From Adiantum capillus-veneris (lineage: Eukaryota > Streptophyta > Polypodiopsida > Polypodiales > Pteridaceae), in NCBI GenBank assembly GCA_014529385.2, contig CM043971.1, positions 60,590,709-60,654,708 of the forward strand: a stretch of DNA of 64,000 nt, given 5' to 3'. Under the pieces are notes generated by a model that did no database searches, was not told where the DNA came from, and saw only the letters and a list, made by a program, of their open reading frames with translations. Made by a program: the position numbers and the translations under genes. Positions 1 to 12,017 of the stretch are shown one piece after another; the stretch's first letter is position 1; the number at the start of each line of letters is the position of its first letter.

Positions 1-1110
1 GTTTAGTTGCATTTGCAAATGAGATTGAAGATGAAAGTGAAGGGCCTTATGAAGTGATTGAAGGGCTGATGCAAACCAAGGTTGAATTGTCAAAGAAGCA
101 AGAATTGATGACACAAATGATCAGTGGAGACCTCTCATCTATGGAGAAGGAGATATATTTGCACATGATGTTGGCTAGTTTTCCTTATTTGTTCATTACT
201 TCATATGAAGAAATTAGAGGGTTCAAAGGAGAATATATGGATATAGAGCTAAAAGAAGGTGCTAAGCTAGTGTGAAAAGGGCTAAGAAGGATGGGTCAAG
301 TGCAAATGGAAGCCTTGCGGGAAGAGGTGGACAAGATATTGAAGACAGGGTTCATAGTCCCAATGGAAACCACAAGATGGGTGAGTTTAGTAGTAGTCAT
401 CCCAAACAAGGATGGAAAGTGGAGGATTTGTGTAGATTTTAAACCCTAAAATGCAGCCACTAAGAAGAACCCATATCCTCTTCCATTCATTGATCAGATA
501 TTGGATTCAGTGGGGTACAGTGTGTGTGATGGTTTTTCAAGCTATTTTCAATGGAAGATTGCTCTTAAAGACCGAATAAAGGCAGCTTTCATTACGCCAG
601 GGGGTTGTTATTGTTACACGGTATTGCCACTTGGGTTGTCAAATGGACCATCTGTTATCAAGAGAGATAAAATTGGGTATTGGCACCATTCATTGGTAGT
701 TGTATTAAAGCTTTTATGGTCGACTTTTGTGTCTACAATAGTAGGGATGAACACCATGAGAAGCTGCAGATGGTATTGGCTCCATATGATGAATGTGGAG
801 GACAACTAAATCCAAAGAAATGTCATCTACCATAACCAAGGGTGAAGTTATTGGGCCATATGGTGTCAGAAAATGGCATTGAGGCTGATCCAGACAAGGT
901 TAAGTCTATCATTCTTCTTCCATCACCTACGAGTACAAAGCAATTGGCAACCTTTATACACAAAGTGAAGTACATGGCATGGTTTATTCCATTGTCATGG
1001 GGTTGTTATTATTACACGGTATTGCCATTTGGGTTGTCAAATGGACCATCTTTCTATCAAGAGAGAGCAAATTGTGTATTGCACAAGTTTGTTCCAAAGC
1101 ATTTGAAGAG
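1..1110 (+). pseudogene. gypsy A reverse transcriptase, broken first copy
   Basis: Frames read in turn give the N-terminal RT segment (EEVDKILKTGFIVP, then a DGKWRICVDF stretch near 410-440), the palm segment around 500-660 (GFSSYFQWKIALKDR, FITPGGCYCYTVLPLGLSNGP) and the thumb segment (KLLGHMVSENGIEADPDKVK, about 842-900). The catalytic motif, normally Y/F-x-D-D, reads FMVD at 713-724, so one catalytic Asp is lost. A second copy of the VLPFGLSNGP segment follows at about 1002-1060, showing internal shuffling. Several in-frame stops are present. Non-functional. Confidence 0.8.
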
Positions 1111-1143
1111 GAGCTGCGTACGGCTGATCCAACTGTGAGATTA

Positions 1144-2180
1144 AGTTGGGAAAATCTATGACTGGATTGGAAGTGGAGTTTGTGAAGACAGAAGATCCTG
1201 ACAAAGTGTGGCAAGAAGTACAAGGTTTGGTGCAAAGGGAAAGTGAGCCAATAGTAGATGCATACGCACGTAAGTTTTCAATGGCATGGGAGAGGATGTG
1301 CAAGGCCTTAGCACCATAGGTACCCCCACTTGAAATGATGAAGAAAGTCAGGTCCTTGGCTAGTCTTTGGGAGAATATACGTTGGACATTGGAGCTAAAC
1401 AAGCCTAGAACATATGAAGATGCACTAGAGGTAGCGAGGAACAAAGAGTGGAAGCTGAGAAGAATGAGTCAGCTACTAGGAGTAGAGTCTTTGCCCAAGA
1501 GGTCAGAATTTCAGCCTATGGATTCTTTGCAAGGTCGCATGCCAGGGGTTCATCATGAACCAGTGGTTTCTGTTACTCCTCAAGTTATGTCAACAGTGGT
1601 CACTACAACAGTGCAAGATGATGGGCTAAGGAAAGACATGAGGTAAGTGGTACTAGATTTAATGAAGAATCTCAGCCTAAACATGCTAGATAATGTGGGA
1701 ATTAATAATCGAGGTCAGGGGAGGTTTGAAAATAGCCAGGAGGTGAAGAAAGACCCCAAGAATGGTGTTGGACAAAGCAATGGTAGAGTGTGGAGGCAGA
1801 TGCCCACGTGTTATAATTGTGGAGAGTTGGGCCACATCAGCCCACAATGTGATAATCCACGAAGGATGGGGGGAGACATGTATCCATTTCCAAGATGGGT
1901 GCTAACTAGGTCAAATGATTATGTCATTGAGATTAAGGGAGAAGAAGGAACCAATGGATTAACCCAAGAGGAAAAGGGGAAGACAAAAGGTATAAGTGTG
2001 GTCACCTTGGAGAAGGAAACAAAGCTAGAGGATACGTTGATGATGCCTATTGGGAAGAGGACCACGCAGGATAAGGAAGGAATAAGTGCCCCAAGTCCTA
2101 GCAAGAAGATGGGAAAGAGCCATGAAGACCAGGATGCCAAGGCCAAGAGGAAAAGAAGGGCTTGTTCGCAAGTTTCATGA
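1144..2180 (+). pseudogene. gypsy A gag with one zinc knuckle
   Basis: The gag region of the retroelement, coding for the nucleocapsid that packages the RNA. A capsid-like stretch (about 1170-1330: RESEPIVDAYARKFSMAWER) is followed by a basic, disordered region. One CCHC zinc knuckle lies at 1809-1850, with the spacing C-x2-C-x4-H-x4-C (CYNCGELGHISPQC). The frame is broken by stops near 1317 and 1644. The segment after the knuckle is rich in Lys and Glu and resembles the usual linker to protease. It begins directly after an RT fragment, which is the wrong order for an intact element. Confidence 0.75.
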
Positions 2181-2351
2181 TTCAGATTTTCCACTAGGGG
2201 GGATGGGCAATTAAGCTATGACTTGAAGGAGGATCTGACAAGTAGAAAAGTAGATGTTACTTTTGGTTAGCTTATAAAGATGATGCCTAAGATAAAGCGA
2301 TAGTGGAAGAGGATGGTTAACCCAATGGAGAAAGAACCAGAGAGAGGTTAA

Positions 2352-2891
2352 GTGGAGGTGTTGGTGATGGATGAGATACCAGAGATTTGCCCAACAGTAG
2401 ATGTGTGGCACACAAGAAAAAATTTTGGACAAGGTTATGTTGATGGCGGAGCCCAAATATGTGTCATAACACACTCATGCGTTGAGAAGATGGGTCTTAC
2501 ACTGACTGGGGTGTCAAGCTTTCGGATCAGATTGATATACCATCAAAAAGTAAAATATTTGGGTGTTGTGAAGAGCTTAGAAGTGGAGGCATATGATGCA
2601 AAGGTGGTAGTTGATTTTCATGTGATGCCAGCACGGCTGGGAGCATATCCTATTATACTGGGTAGACCATGGTTAAGTGCAGTGGGAGCTGTTCAAGATT
2701 GCAAACGTGGTACGATTCGCCTCTATGAAAAGATAGATGCCAAGAGGCTATATAATATAGACACAAGGAAAGTATTGAAAGAGATTTATGAAGATGAGGA
2801 TGAGTCTAAAGACTATTCCACAGTGAGACTGATGAGGACAATGATATTACTACCAGCAGTGATGAGGATGTTGATGTTGAATTTATTTTGA
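2352..2891 (+). pseudogene. gypsy A aspartic protease
   Basis: Retropepsin-like domain of the polyprotein. The catalytic Asp lies in the YVDGGAQICVI stretch (GAT at 2442-2444); the usual D-S/T-G triad reads D-G-G here. A hydrophobic flap-like segment and the conserved ILGRPWL motif follow near 2655-2675. About 180 codons are open without a stop. It sits between gag and a reverse-transcriptase N-terminus, as expected for gag-pol. The activity of the DGG variant is uncertain. Confidence 0.75.
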
Positions 2892-3500
2892 TGGACAAAG
2901 AAATCCGGGAGCTTGGTTTAGTTGAATTTTCAAATAAGATTGAAGAGAAAAGTGAACGGCCTTATGAAGTGATTGAAGGGCTGATGCAAACCAAGGTTGA
3001 ATTGTCAAAGAAGCAAGAATTGATGACACAAATGATCAGTGGAGACCTCCATCTATGGAGAAGGAGATATATTTGCACATGCTGACTATTTTTCCTGATT
3101 TGTTCATTATTTCATATGAAGAGATTAGAGGGTTCAAAGGAGAAGAGATGCATATAGAGTTGAAAGAAGGTGCAATATATCCTAAAAGAATCTCCTAAAA
3201 TATGAGGAATCTCATGGCGTGCTATATATCAGTAGATAGAGCTTGAAAAGGACATTCTAACTGTCAAACCTCCGCCAACTTTGGAGTTTTTTTGCAAAAA
3301 ATTATCCATACGCCCATTTTGGTAGAGAGAGGTAAAGTCAAACTCCTTAAAGGGCCCCTTTGTGAGTCCAAATTTTGCCTAATGTGAGGCTGATCCAGCA
3401 AGGTTAAGTCTATCAGTCTTCTTCCCACCACCTACGAGTACAAAGCAATTGGCAACTTTACACACAAAGTGAATTACATGGCGTGGTTTATTCCATTGTC
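2888..3500 (+). pseudogene. gypsy A second RT copy with core replaced
   Basis: 2915-3190 nearly repeats 1-275 (shared peptide EVIEGLMQTKVELSKKQELM). 3390-3500 nearly repeats 884-1000 (the LPPPTSTKQLATF-like thumb). Between them, where about 600 bases of RT palm should lie, there are about 200 bases (3180-3390) with no similarity to RT. The catalytic core is therefore missing from this copy, while the copy at 1-1110 keeps a mutated one. Confidence 0.7.
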
Positions 3501-4440
3501 TTTGCAGCTCCTTTATCCATTACAACAAGTGGCAAAGCATGATACATTGCAACGGGATGACAAGTGTGAAGAAGTGTTTCAAGAGGTGAAAGAGGTGTTA
3601 GGGGGGCCATCAGCCATGCAGGCTCCTGATTGGGAGCAATCCTTTTATGTAAATTCATCATCAGTAGGGGATGATGCCATTGGAGCCATGCTATTGCAAA
3701 AGGGGAAGGGCAACCATTATATGAGGCCAATGTATTGTGCAAGCCGAGTGAAGTTGATAAGAGAAAGAAAATTGTTTGAAGTAGAGCTAGTGATGGCAAG
3801 TGTAATACTTGCCTATCAAGGATTTGGTCATTACTTGCTACCACGACCTTTTGTTTTCTTAACGAGTTATGTCTTTTTTCCATAGTTAACTAATGGCACT
3901 AACATGTCAAATAAGGTCAAGAAATGGGTAATTGAGCTGAAAGAGTTTGAGTTCTCTTTTTTAGTGGAAGACAGTACAAGAGCTACCCTAGCTGATTTGT
4001 TAACTTACAAGGAGAATCCCCTTCTTGCTAAGGAAGAGGTGGTGAAAAGGGTAGCTGAAGAAGTGCCACAATTCAGCAATGCACATGTGTTTTTCTTTGA
4101 TGGCTCATACAGAAAGATCCACGATGCGGCTTTAGCGGGGGTATATCATTTTACGATCCAGAGGGGAAGCTAGTATGTAAGAGAGGGTTCAAATTGGATG
4201 CGCAATGAGGCTAAATATGCTACGTTGGAAGCCGGATTACACATTTGTTTGAAGCATGGGATTAGAAGATTGAGCATAAAAGGTGATGCCTTGTTAGTTG
4301 TGAAGCAAGTGTTGGGTGTGTGGAAGAGCAAAAACACCTTATTGAAGGAAATGTGTTTCAAAATGAATGGCTTGTTAAGAAAGTTTGAAGCATGGAGCAT
4401 CAAACACCTTGAACGTGCTCTAAATGGAGAGGCATATGAA
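3469..4440 (+). pseudogene. gypsy A RNase H region
   Basis: RNase H domains that degrade the RNA strand of the RNA-DNA hybrid. The first part (3469-3885) has the RT-linked RNase H pattern (FYVNSSSVGDDAIGAMLLQK, then a GFGHYLL segment). The second part (3904-4440) looks like an added archaeal-type RNase H: HVFFFDGSYRK near 4087, NEAKYATLEAGL near 4203 and SIKGDALLVVKQ near 4275. Stops at about 3883 and 4171 and a frame change split it. Confidence 0.75.
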
Positions 4441-4691
4441 GCAACTCAAAGCATGATTGGGGAACTATTTCTGTTGAGGACCAATTTAACTCTTTATCAT
4501 GGCCGGAAAAGTTTGGCTCAGAAGGAAGAGGAATTTTTGCTAACAAGAATCATTCTGAAGGACATTCAAAAGTCTAAGAAGTATGGTTTTGTGCGTAGAG
4601 TATACAGGTACAAATTGATTGGTGATGTCTTATACATGAAAGGGGTTGATCTCATGTTGAGACGTTACCTTGGTAGGAGTAGCTTTATAGA

Positions 4692-5926
4692 GTGTTGGAA
4701 GAGAATCATGAAGGCGCATGTGGCGAACATTTTGCTCTAAAAATCACCTTGCATAAGATCTTGCAAGAGGGGTATGTATGGGCTAGTTTGCAGAAGTATG
4801 TTCACCATTGGTGTAGGTCTTGCAATAGGTGTCAAGTATTTGGGAAGAGAGTGTTGAAGAGAGAGCTACAGAAAACCATTTTGGCGTTTGATGTGTTTGA
4901 AAAGTGGGGGATTGATGAAATAGGCCCGTTACCTATCACAAGCAGGGGCAAAAGCTATAATTTGACTGTAATGGACTATCTCTCTAGATGGGCAAAGGCT
5001 ATAGTAGTAAAACAATTCACTGGAAAGGATGTGGCAAAATTTGTGTATGATGAAATATGTTGCAAGTTTGGGGTGCCACTAGAGATAATTTTGGATAAGG
5101 GGCCGGGATTTACAGCTAAACTATTAGACTTTTTATGCACGAAGATGAAGATTAGGCACGATCATACCACACCTTATTATCCACAATGTAATGGCCTAAA
5201 TGAAAGGTTCAATGGTGAGTTGGTAAAAATTCTTTCGAAAGTGACAGAGCACCAAGGAAAGAATTGGGATTTGGATTGCCTAGGGCATTATGGGCTTACC
5301 GTACTTCAGTGAAGACAGGTACAGGGTTTACTCCATTTCATTTGGTATATGGAAAGGAAGCACTATTGCCTATGGAAGTAGAGTTGCCTGCGGTTAAGAT
5401 GCTAGAGGAGTTGTTTGGGCCACCTAGTGATGCATTCAAAGTGAGGCTCTTACAATTACAAGAGGTTTAGCTAGATACGATGAGTGCGTTGAAACATTAT
5501 GGACAGATGCAAGAAAATTCTTTGGCAAAGATAAATGAAAAGGCCAAAAGTAAGGGTATCAAGAAACATGACTTGGTTTTGCGCTACAACAGTAAGCTAG
5601 ACAAGACATTCCAAAAGAAGTTTCAAATTAAGTGGGAAGGCCCTTTCAAGGTGGTGGAGTGTTTTCCAAATGGTACATATCAGTTTGTTAACCTGGATGG
5701 AACTCTACATAAGTCAAGGGTGAATGGATTGCGTCTTAAATTATATTATGCTAGATTAATGATGGTGGAGCAAGATGAGTTGTCTGCAGAACAAGTAATG
5801 TATGTGAAGGATGAGGAGGCTTGTGACACAACGGGTCTCATATCTCTTTTTACTGCTGCTGGTCATGAATTCTCTAGCAGGCTAGGGGACGGGAAAATTA
5901 TGTTAGGAGTTTTTTGGAAGAAGTGA
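4692..5926 (+). pseudogene. gypsy A integrase with GPY/F-like C-terminus
   Basis: Integrase inserts the cDNA into the genome. An HHCC-type zinc region is seen (HWCRSCNRCQ near 4807-4836). The catalytic D-D-35-E residues are present: Asp at 4914 (WGIDEIGPLP), Asp at 5094 (ILDKGPGF) and Glu at 5202 (LNERFNGEL), with exactly 35 residues between the last two. A frame change near 5265 leads to ALWAYRTS and then a stop at 5468. The C-terminal part (5480-5926) has a GPY/F-type module (KFQIKWEGPFKVVECFPNGTY, about 5620-5690). The family assignment is secure, but the gene is broken. Confidence 0.85.
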
Positions 5927-6850
5927 TTGCGCATATGTGCATACCCATGCATGGTGCATCAAATAAAGGATTGCTCATTTTCCAGAGCCAGGTGGTTACG
6001 TGGGGCCCACATGTGTACAGGTAGGACAATATGTACATAGTACATCGATTTTCACTATCACCAGGACCAATGTGTTTTTCTATAATAATGAGGATTTGGT
6101 AATGCGTAAAACATCTTCAAGAAGCTATCCATGGGCCAACGAAATGAGGTAAGCAGGTGTGTCAGATGGCATCTAGTGGAGTCATGAGGTCTAATGGGGT
6201 CAATACTTGCACGTGGGTAAGCGAGGACACAACGTGGGTGTTTTCTTCTGATGATTATGCAAAAATGTCATCATGAGGACTATATTTGGGGGCCACTTCA
6301 CTTGGTTGTAGGATGCATGATTGGACTAATTTGAGTGCCAAGTGAGCGGATGGATGTAGAAGGGTGACAAAAATGCACTACGTGGGGTACGTGGCCAATT
6401 TTTGACATGTTCAGGGTCCGTTTGAGGTCAATCAAAAAGCCAAAAGTTCCCAAGTGACAAAGTGAAGTGTGGAGACTGAAAGACCTGAGAAAAAGATCAC
6501 CAGAAAAACATGGAGGGAAGAGGAGGAACAACCGCAACTCAAATTTTGCTGTTTTTGGGTTTGTTTTGGCTGTAAACTGTTCATCCGAGGTCGGATTTGA
6601 GCACTTGGATATTGTAGACTGGTGGTTTTTGGCCACTCCAAACACAATGGTGCTATCCATTTTGCCAAACACCTCACTTTTTCTTGCTATTTTTGGCTGT
6701 GTAAGTTTCTCTTGTGAGCGAAGTCTCTTCAAATTTGTGATTGTAGTTGGCATATTTCATCCATATTGTGTGAGCTATTTGCCCCATTGGTGTTGGCCCA
6801 AGCTCAATTATATCTAAACATCAGAAATCTTCCTCTTTTGAGCTACATTT

Positions 6851-6873
6851 GTGTGTGTGTGTGTGTGTGTGTG
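6851..6873. repeat. (GT)n microsatellite
   Basis: Uninterrupted GT dinucleotides, about 11 units. Confidence 0.95.
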
Positions 6874-9124
6874 ACTATGTTGAGTGGGCAAATGGATAGT
6901 TTCTCTCCTCTCACTCCATTAGTGTTTTCCCTGTCTCGGCCAGGTGGGTTGTGTAAGCCCAGTGTGTCTGTATCATCCCAAGAATGTGTATCAAGCCATT
7001 ATAGAGGCCTCCTGTGTGTTTCCATCCTGCTCACAACGTGAAGGTACCTTGAATGACTCTCTCATTCTACCTATTGGAGGCCTTGCTGTAGCTGTGGAGG
7101 ATCTCTGCATTCATGCGCTCTGCTCATCACACCGACCGGACAATCATCCTCCTTCCTTTATTTAAGGAGGTGAGGATGCATATCTACCCCTCACTTAGCT
7201 TCTGGTTGATTATTCTACCTACATTAAGTATAAATTAAGTTGTTGTGATACTGTGAAGAATGGAGCTTGCAACACAGGTGACTCAGGTTGGCTTCTCACC
7301 CTTTGCATATAGATCTTGCATTCGGAAGATTATTGATTTTAAAAGACGGGTGCAAATGCACTATGTTTTTTTATGCTGCTACCTATTTTGGTGTGGTCAT
7401 TCAAATTATTGTTTTCTCTCTCCACAGAAATGACTCCTGGTTGAAAAACTGGTTAGGCTAGGAGTATATGAGATGTTGTTTTTTTGGGGCATGAATAGTT
7501 TACATTTCTGCGCTTGACTAATTTGACGATACTCGTTACGGTGTTACCACATGGCTTAACAAATAGAGCTTTGATTGAAAACAACATGCTGGTGCTGACT
7601 GTGATATGCACTAGCTTTTCTTGTGCTATCTACTGGTTTAAAGGGGTAGTTTAATTTTGATAATGATGCTATAGCTAATGTGATGCTTTATGAGGTTTTT
7701 GCTCGATATAAACATAGCCTGGTTGAGGTCCTTGGCTGGGTGAAAAATATATATGGTCATGATATTTGAGCATGACTAGTTTTACCCTTCCACTGGTTTT
7801 TTCGAGTTGCTGTTAAACTGGGTGATTAGTGTAGGTTGCCGATATAAGGTACCAGTTGTTGATCTTTAAAATCTCTTAAAAAATGGGTATTTTTGGAGGA
7901 CTGCTCTACGTCAATATGGAATTTTTTAAGGGGATTGTGCTGCCACTTTATGCAGCATGGCAAGAACTCCGTCGGCAGTAACCGGACATACTTTGGGGGC
8001 TTACTAAGCATCAAAATACCTTGTGATTTACTTGATATTATCACTTTTACATAGGTTTTTTAGCACTATCATAAGTAGCCTTGATAAGGGCCTCATATAT
8101 TGCTTAGTTATGGGTGGATACATGGGTGATGGTGTTCTTCTATCCTACTACACACTGAATTTGGTAAGCTATGGATACATACATATGTGATGAGGATTTT
8201 TTGTCTTACTGTGCAAATCAACGGGTTCTTAGGCATGTTGGGCCTGATTGCACACTATTGCAGTACTTGGTCTTTACATTATTAATTGGGTTAGGATGCA
8301 TTATAGTTTATGCATTCTCTTGGGTAGAGGTTACTCCTTTTTGTAGCGATTGGATGTTGAAGTTAAGTATGGTATTTTTTTTTTAAACTTCATGGATTCG
8401 GCTCAAGGCCTGGCTTATACCAAAGCTCCTTGCTACTTGGATTGCTTAAAACAAGTATATGGTAATTGAGTACAGATTGTGGGATAACTTGAAGTCCATT
8501 TACCATGGTGGATATCGGACCTAGAAACAAACTTAAACAGGCTTGATACTGTAAGAACCATAAATGGAACTTTTGTAAGAACAACTTCTTTTGGTGGAGA
8601 TGTCATAGCTGATAAAACTGATAAAAATAATGTTTTTAAGAAATGGGTGGATTCAAACACTTGGATTAGAAGGGGTGATGGCCTTCTAATCATAATGACA
8701 CTTGTTTAACTAAAAACTTTGGGACTGGTTAAAAAAAGACAACATTTTTCCATAAATATGGACTTAGCTTGTAAGTTTTTTAAAAAAGTTTGTAAGATGG
8801 ACATGGATAACAACTGGTACAATCCGTTAAAACACATCCAAGGCTAATGTATATGTTGTCTTGTTTGAATGGATGCAGGTAAAGACTCTATCTTATCTTG
8901 GAAAGTTCTTTTGGCTAGCAAGTTGTCCAACGCTAGATTACACATACCTACTGCTTGGGAAGTTCTTTTATTAAACTGTATATTAGAATGATGTGTCATT
9001 CCTAAAATCATTGTACAAAATTAATTCTAAGATTGAATTGTTTTGTACTTACATCTCCTTTGTTCTAAAGCCATTTGTCTTTTGATAAGTTCAATTATGT
9101 CTTATTATCTATAATAGAACAGCT

Positions 9125-9144
9125 ACACACACACACACACACAC
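9125..9144. repeat. (AC)n microsatellite
   Basis: Ten uninterrupted AC units. Confidence 0.95.
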
Positions 9145-9515
9145 TTGCTCTCTTCTCTCATCCTGTTTAGATCAGCCAATATTTCTAAATCCCAATGCCG
9201 CTTGTGATGGCAAGACCACAAACTGGGAAATTGCAATTTACAAGCTCAAGTTCCCAACCCAAAAGCTATCATTATATTCAAATTGGGATGCCCTAGACAC
9301 TCAAAGAACCTCGAAAAAAATCCTTTTGTTTGTTTCTTTGAAGTTGGCTATATGAGGTACACTTGAATGATAGTTTTGCAGTGATACATCCACCACTCTC
9401 AGAGAGCGGGCTCACAAAATGGGATGCTCTTGGAGGGGTTGGCCTGTGGATATGAAACTTACCATTCTTGTAGGTTGGACATGCCATAATTGAGTTTGAA
9501 CTCAAATAGGAGTGT

Positions 9516-9542
9516 AGAGAGAGAGAGAGAGAGAGAGAGAGA
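9516..9542. repeat. (AG)n microsatellite
   Basis: About 13 uninterrupted AG units. Confidence 0.95.
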
Positions 9543-9630
9543 GCAAGACCATAATCATTAGAAGAGTGGTTCGTCTTCCAAGTAGTAGGAATTGCACATG
9601 TCGGAGGCAAGAGAAACATTGCCCAGATTT

Positions 9631-9649
9631 GTGTGTGTGTGTGTGTGTG
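9631..9649. repeat. (GT)n microsatellite
   Basis: Nine uninterrupted GT units. Confidence 0.95.
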
Positions 9650-9907
9650 GAGTTGATGCTTGGGCTAGCCAAGAAAGCTGCTATTCGGCTCTCACATTGC
9701 TTGCCTTTTTGGCTCTTGCACTTGTTGACTCCCTAGATTTAGGTTGGCCCGTGCCTTGTTCTTCCTACAACTTGTGCCATTTCCCACAATGCAATCTTTC
9801 TTTAGTCCTTTGTGCAACTCGTGCTACCTGGCATCGTGAATTGGCTTTCCCATTATAGAGTATATAGATAGTCTATGGAGAGAGAAAAGAGTATGGAGCT
9901 CTTCTTT

Positions 9908-9919
9908 CCCCCCCCCCCC
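9908..9919. repeat. poly-C tract
   Basis: Twelve consecutive C. Confidence 0.95.
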
Positions 9920-10031
9920 AAACTCACAATAGTAAAAGTATATATATATTAAGAAACCAAAAATGTTACATAGAAAGCCATGTTCCTATCAAGCCATGGC
10001 ATCAACCACCCAAAAACAATGACTGGGTACA

Positions 10032-10440
10032 TCAGCTGATAAAGAGTGCCGCCATGAAATAGCTTGACATCCCAGGAGCGTGAGAACTTGTCTTTTTTTG
10101 TATTTTCATGAAGCTAACACTGTTGGTCATGGGACCCAAAACATTAATCACATGACCAATGAGGTCTAACGTTTGGATATGTACTTCATTTTCTGTAGTT
10201 TTAAGGTAGAAGGATGTAGTGGGAGCCTGAATCTCCATGATTGAAATGACAATCCCCTCTAGTTTGTTCTGAATCTCAAACGTGGGACACTCAGACTTAT
10301 CTTGTAGCTTTGCCAAAGGGTTAACAAATTCTCATGCTTTCCAATCAATGAGCAAAGAAACTCGAGCGAAGCCAATTTTCGAGCAAATATGAGCAACACC
10401 CTTGAAAAATTGATCCAAGCATAAGGTATATTGAAGAAAA
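10032..10440 (-). pseudogene. coding-like remnant of unknown identity
   Basis: Read on the minus strand, an open stretch of about 130 codons has one stop (TGA, between WKA and EFVNPLAKLQ). It includes FFKGVAHICSKIGFARVSLL, LEGIVISIMEIQAPT and LDLIGHVINVLGPMT. The composition looks protein-like rather than random, but I do not recognise the family. It lies just downstream (minus strand) of the segment related to the MULE transposase N-terminus, so it may belong to the same decayed unit. Confidence 0.35.
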
Positions 10441-10639
10441 TACTTATGTGATTTTAAATTCGATCAACTTATCCAGTACACAAATGGGTCATACATTTAA
10501 AATTACCAGAAAGTAGCTGCCATAATAAAATCCCAAGTCATAGAAGTATATATAAAGTGGTTAATTACGGATGCATAAAAAACAATAAAAAGGGTTATAA
10601 CTAACAAACTTCCAGTAAGTCTATGAGAAGTAGACAAAA

Positions 10640-10870
10640 CAACCTTGTAAAATTGAGAAACCTCATGATCAAGAGCATAAACATGCTTTCGTATATCATT
10701 TTCTTTGGACTCAAGCTTTACATGCTCTATGACAAAGTGAGAGGATGCAAAGAGAAATCTCCGCCATCAATGCTAAAATATTTCTTTATAGTGTCAACTT
10801 TGATCTCTTGCATGTGACTATCAAACATAAGCACTAGTCTCTGACCTCTTTGAGGGCCATACACAGTAAT
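10640..10870 (-). pseudogene. remnant related to the MULE transposase N-terminus
   Basis: The minus strand from 10870 reads ITVYGPQRGQRLVLMF ... FSLHPLTLS and, after a frameshift, DIRKHVYALDHEVSQFYKVV. The intact-order copy in the MULE at 43284-43550 reads ITVFGPHVGQKLVLIF ... FTLHPLTLS ... EEVFLMNHDVCQFFKV. Order and spacing agree, so this is a diverged relative of the same protein N-terminus. No transposase core was found next to it. Confidence 0.6.
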
Positions 10871-11144
10871 CTGTGCTCATTGTACACAACATTTTTTCAG
10901 CATAACGCTACAAACAAATATACAAGTATTATAGAGGTGGGCATGGATACTATGGCATTTTGCACAAAAGACATTGTGATAATCATTACACAACCAAAAC
11001 ATTAAAGAAATAGTTGTCCAGTACCACATAACATAAACAATGTTAATGATTTATAGTGACAAGTACATCAAAATAGTAGAAAGTGCATGAAGCCAACAAA
11101 CTCGTCGAGGAGAAAAATCCCTTGCAAAATCACCATCAAATCCA
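10871..11144. other. AT-rich spacer, nothing recognised
   Basis: No open frame or repeat of note up to the TAATT target site of copia A. Confidence 0.5.
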
Positions 11145-11149
11145 TAATT
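11145..11149. other. target site duplication TAATT (left) of copia A
   Basis: Identical to 15929-15933; 5 bp as expected for copia integrase. Confidence 0.9.
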
Positions 11150-11292
11150 TGTTGGAGCTATATATGGCTCACTCTACTCAACTTGGTCTCACCTATATAT
11201 TTGTATCTTGTCCTCAATATGAATCAGTCTTTGGGAGCGTATATGGAGTGTCTCTTGTCTCATTTCTCTCTCTTTCTCTCTACATCTCAACA
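11150..11292 (+). repeat. 5' LTR of copia A
   Basis: 143 bp with TG...CA ends. It matches 15786-15928 except for five substitutions. It contains a pyrimidine-rich tail just before its end. Confidence 0.95.
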
Positions 11293-11304
11293 TGGTATCA
11301 GAGC
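11293..11304 (+). other. primer binding site of copia A
   Basis: TGGTATCAGAGC directly follows the 5' LTR. It is complementary to the 3' end of plant initiator methionine tRNA, the usual copia primer. Confidence 0.95.
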
Positions 11305-12017
11305 AGTAACGATCATGCGCCGATTCAATTCATGGTGACAAAACAGTATGTGTATGCGATTTGCATGTAAGATTCAAAAATTGCTACAAATTTTATTTTT
11401 GAGCATTGATTCTTGTTAACTGTGGTTGTTTTGTGTTAAGAAGAATATGATTAGTGTTTTGTGTGATGTTTATTGCTAATCAATCTAATCGTTGATTACG
11501 TTTTCTTGTTGATGACAGTACCCTGAACTTCATCTCAATTTTTCTTGCTGTTCTGCTCAAAATTTGGAGAAACTTGTTCGTCTCCTCGAGCTCTTCGATT
11601 TGAGTTCTAGGTTTGCGTCAATCGGAGTTCGCAGTAGAAAGTTATGCTGTTTTTACTGCAATTGAGCTTGACGCAGCTTTCTTTGTCCTGCTTCTTCGTG
11701 AAGCGTCCGCGATCGTTTTTCTTATTTTGGCGTTAACTTTTTCGAGAAGATTTAGCTTTTTGCTATTCGTATTGTGGCCGTCAATCTTGCGTCTCACGCC
11801 ACTCTATTTTGAGGACTCTTTTATTATTAATGTCTCCTTTACCCTGCCCTTTTTGGGTGACGTCTCTCACATCTTTGGAAGTTCCTTGAGCATCCTTCTT
11901 ACGTTTATCGTTGATAGAACGCAGTCCTGATATCTCTCTCATTCTCAATTGCGGCCTTCACCATATATGGTGTGCAAATTCTGCGATCTTATCTTATACG
12001 TCTTCTCGCAACAAGAT

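Larger units (their letters stand above)
1..5926 (+). mobile_element. Ty3/gypsy retrotransposon A, rearranged and left-truncated
   Basis: A plus-strand Ty3/gypsy element whose parts are recognisable but out of order. A reverse-transcriptase block comes first, then gag, protease, a second copy of the reverse-transcriptase N-terminus, RNase H and integrase. The left end runs off the window, so the 5' LTR is not visible. The block at 1-275 is nearly repeated at 2915-3190, and 884-1000 is nearly repeated at 3390-3500, so parts of two copies have been joined. All domains carry stops or frameshifts. A purine-rich stretch near 5882-5897 followed by TGTTAGG at 5901 could be the polypurine tract and LTR start, but no second LTR was found to confirm this. 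Confidence 0.85.
5927..9907. other. non-coding stretch, no gene recognised
   Basis: About 4 kb with only short, unconvincing open frames on both strands. The first 1.3 kb may contain the 3' LTR of gypsy A, but no repeat partner is visible. Simple repeats occur: (GT)n at 6851-6873, (AC)n at 9125-9144, (AG)n at 9516-9542 and (GT)n at 9631-9649. Confidence 0.6.

Noticed and set aside
6298..6817. Overlapping 151- and 116-codon frames on opposite strands.
   Set aside because: No protein-like pattern or similarity to anything recognisable; probably chance.
5901..7230. 3' LTR of gypsy A.
   Set aside because: A plausible purine tract and TG start exist, but with no second copy the end cannot be set.
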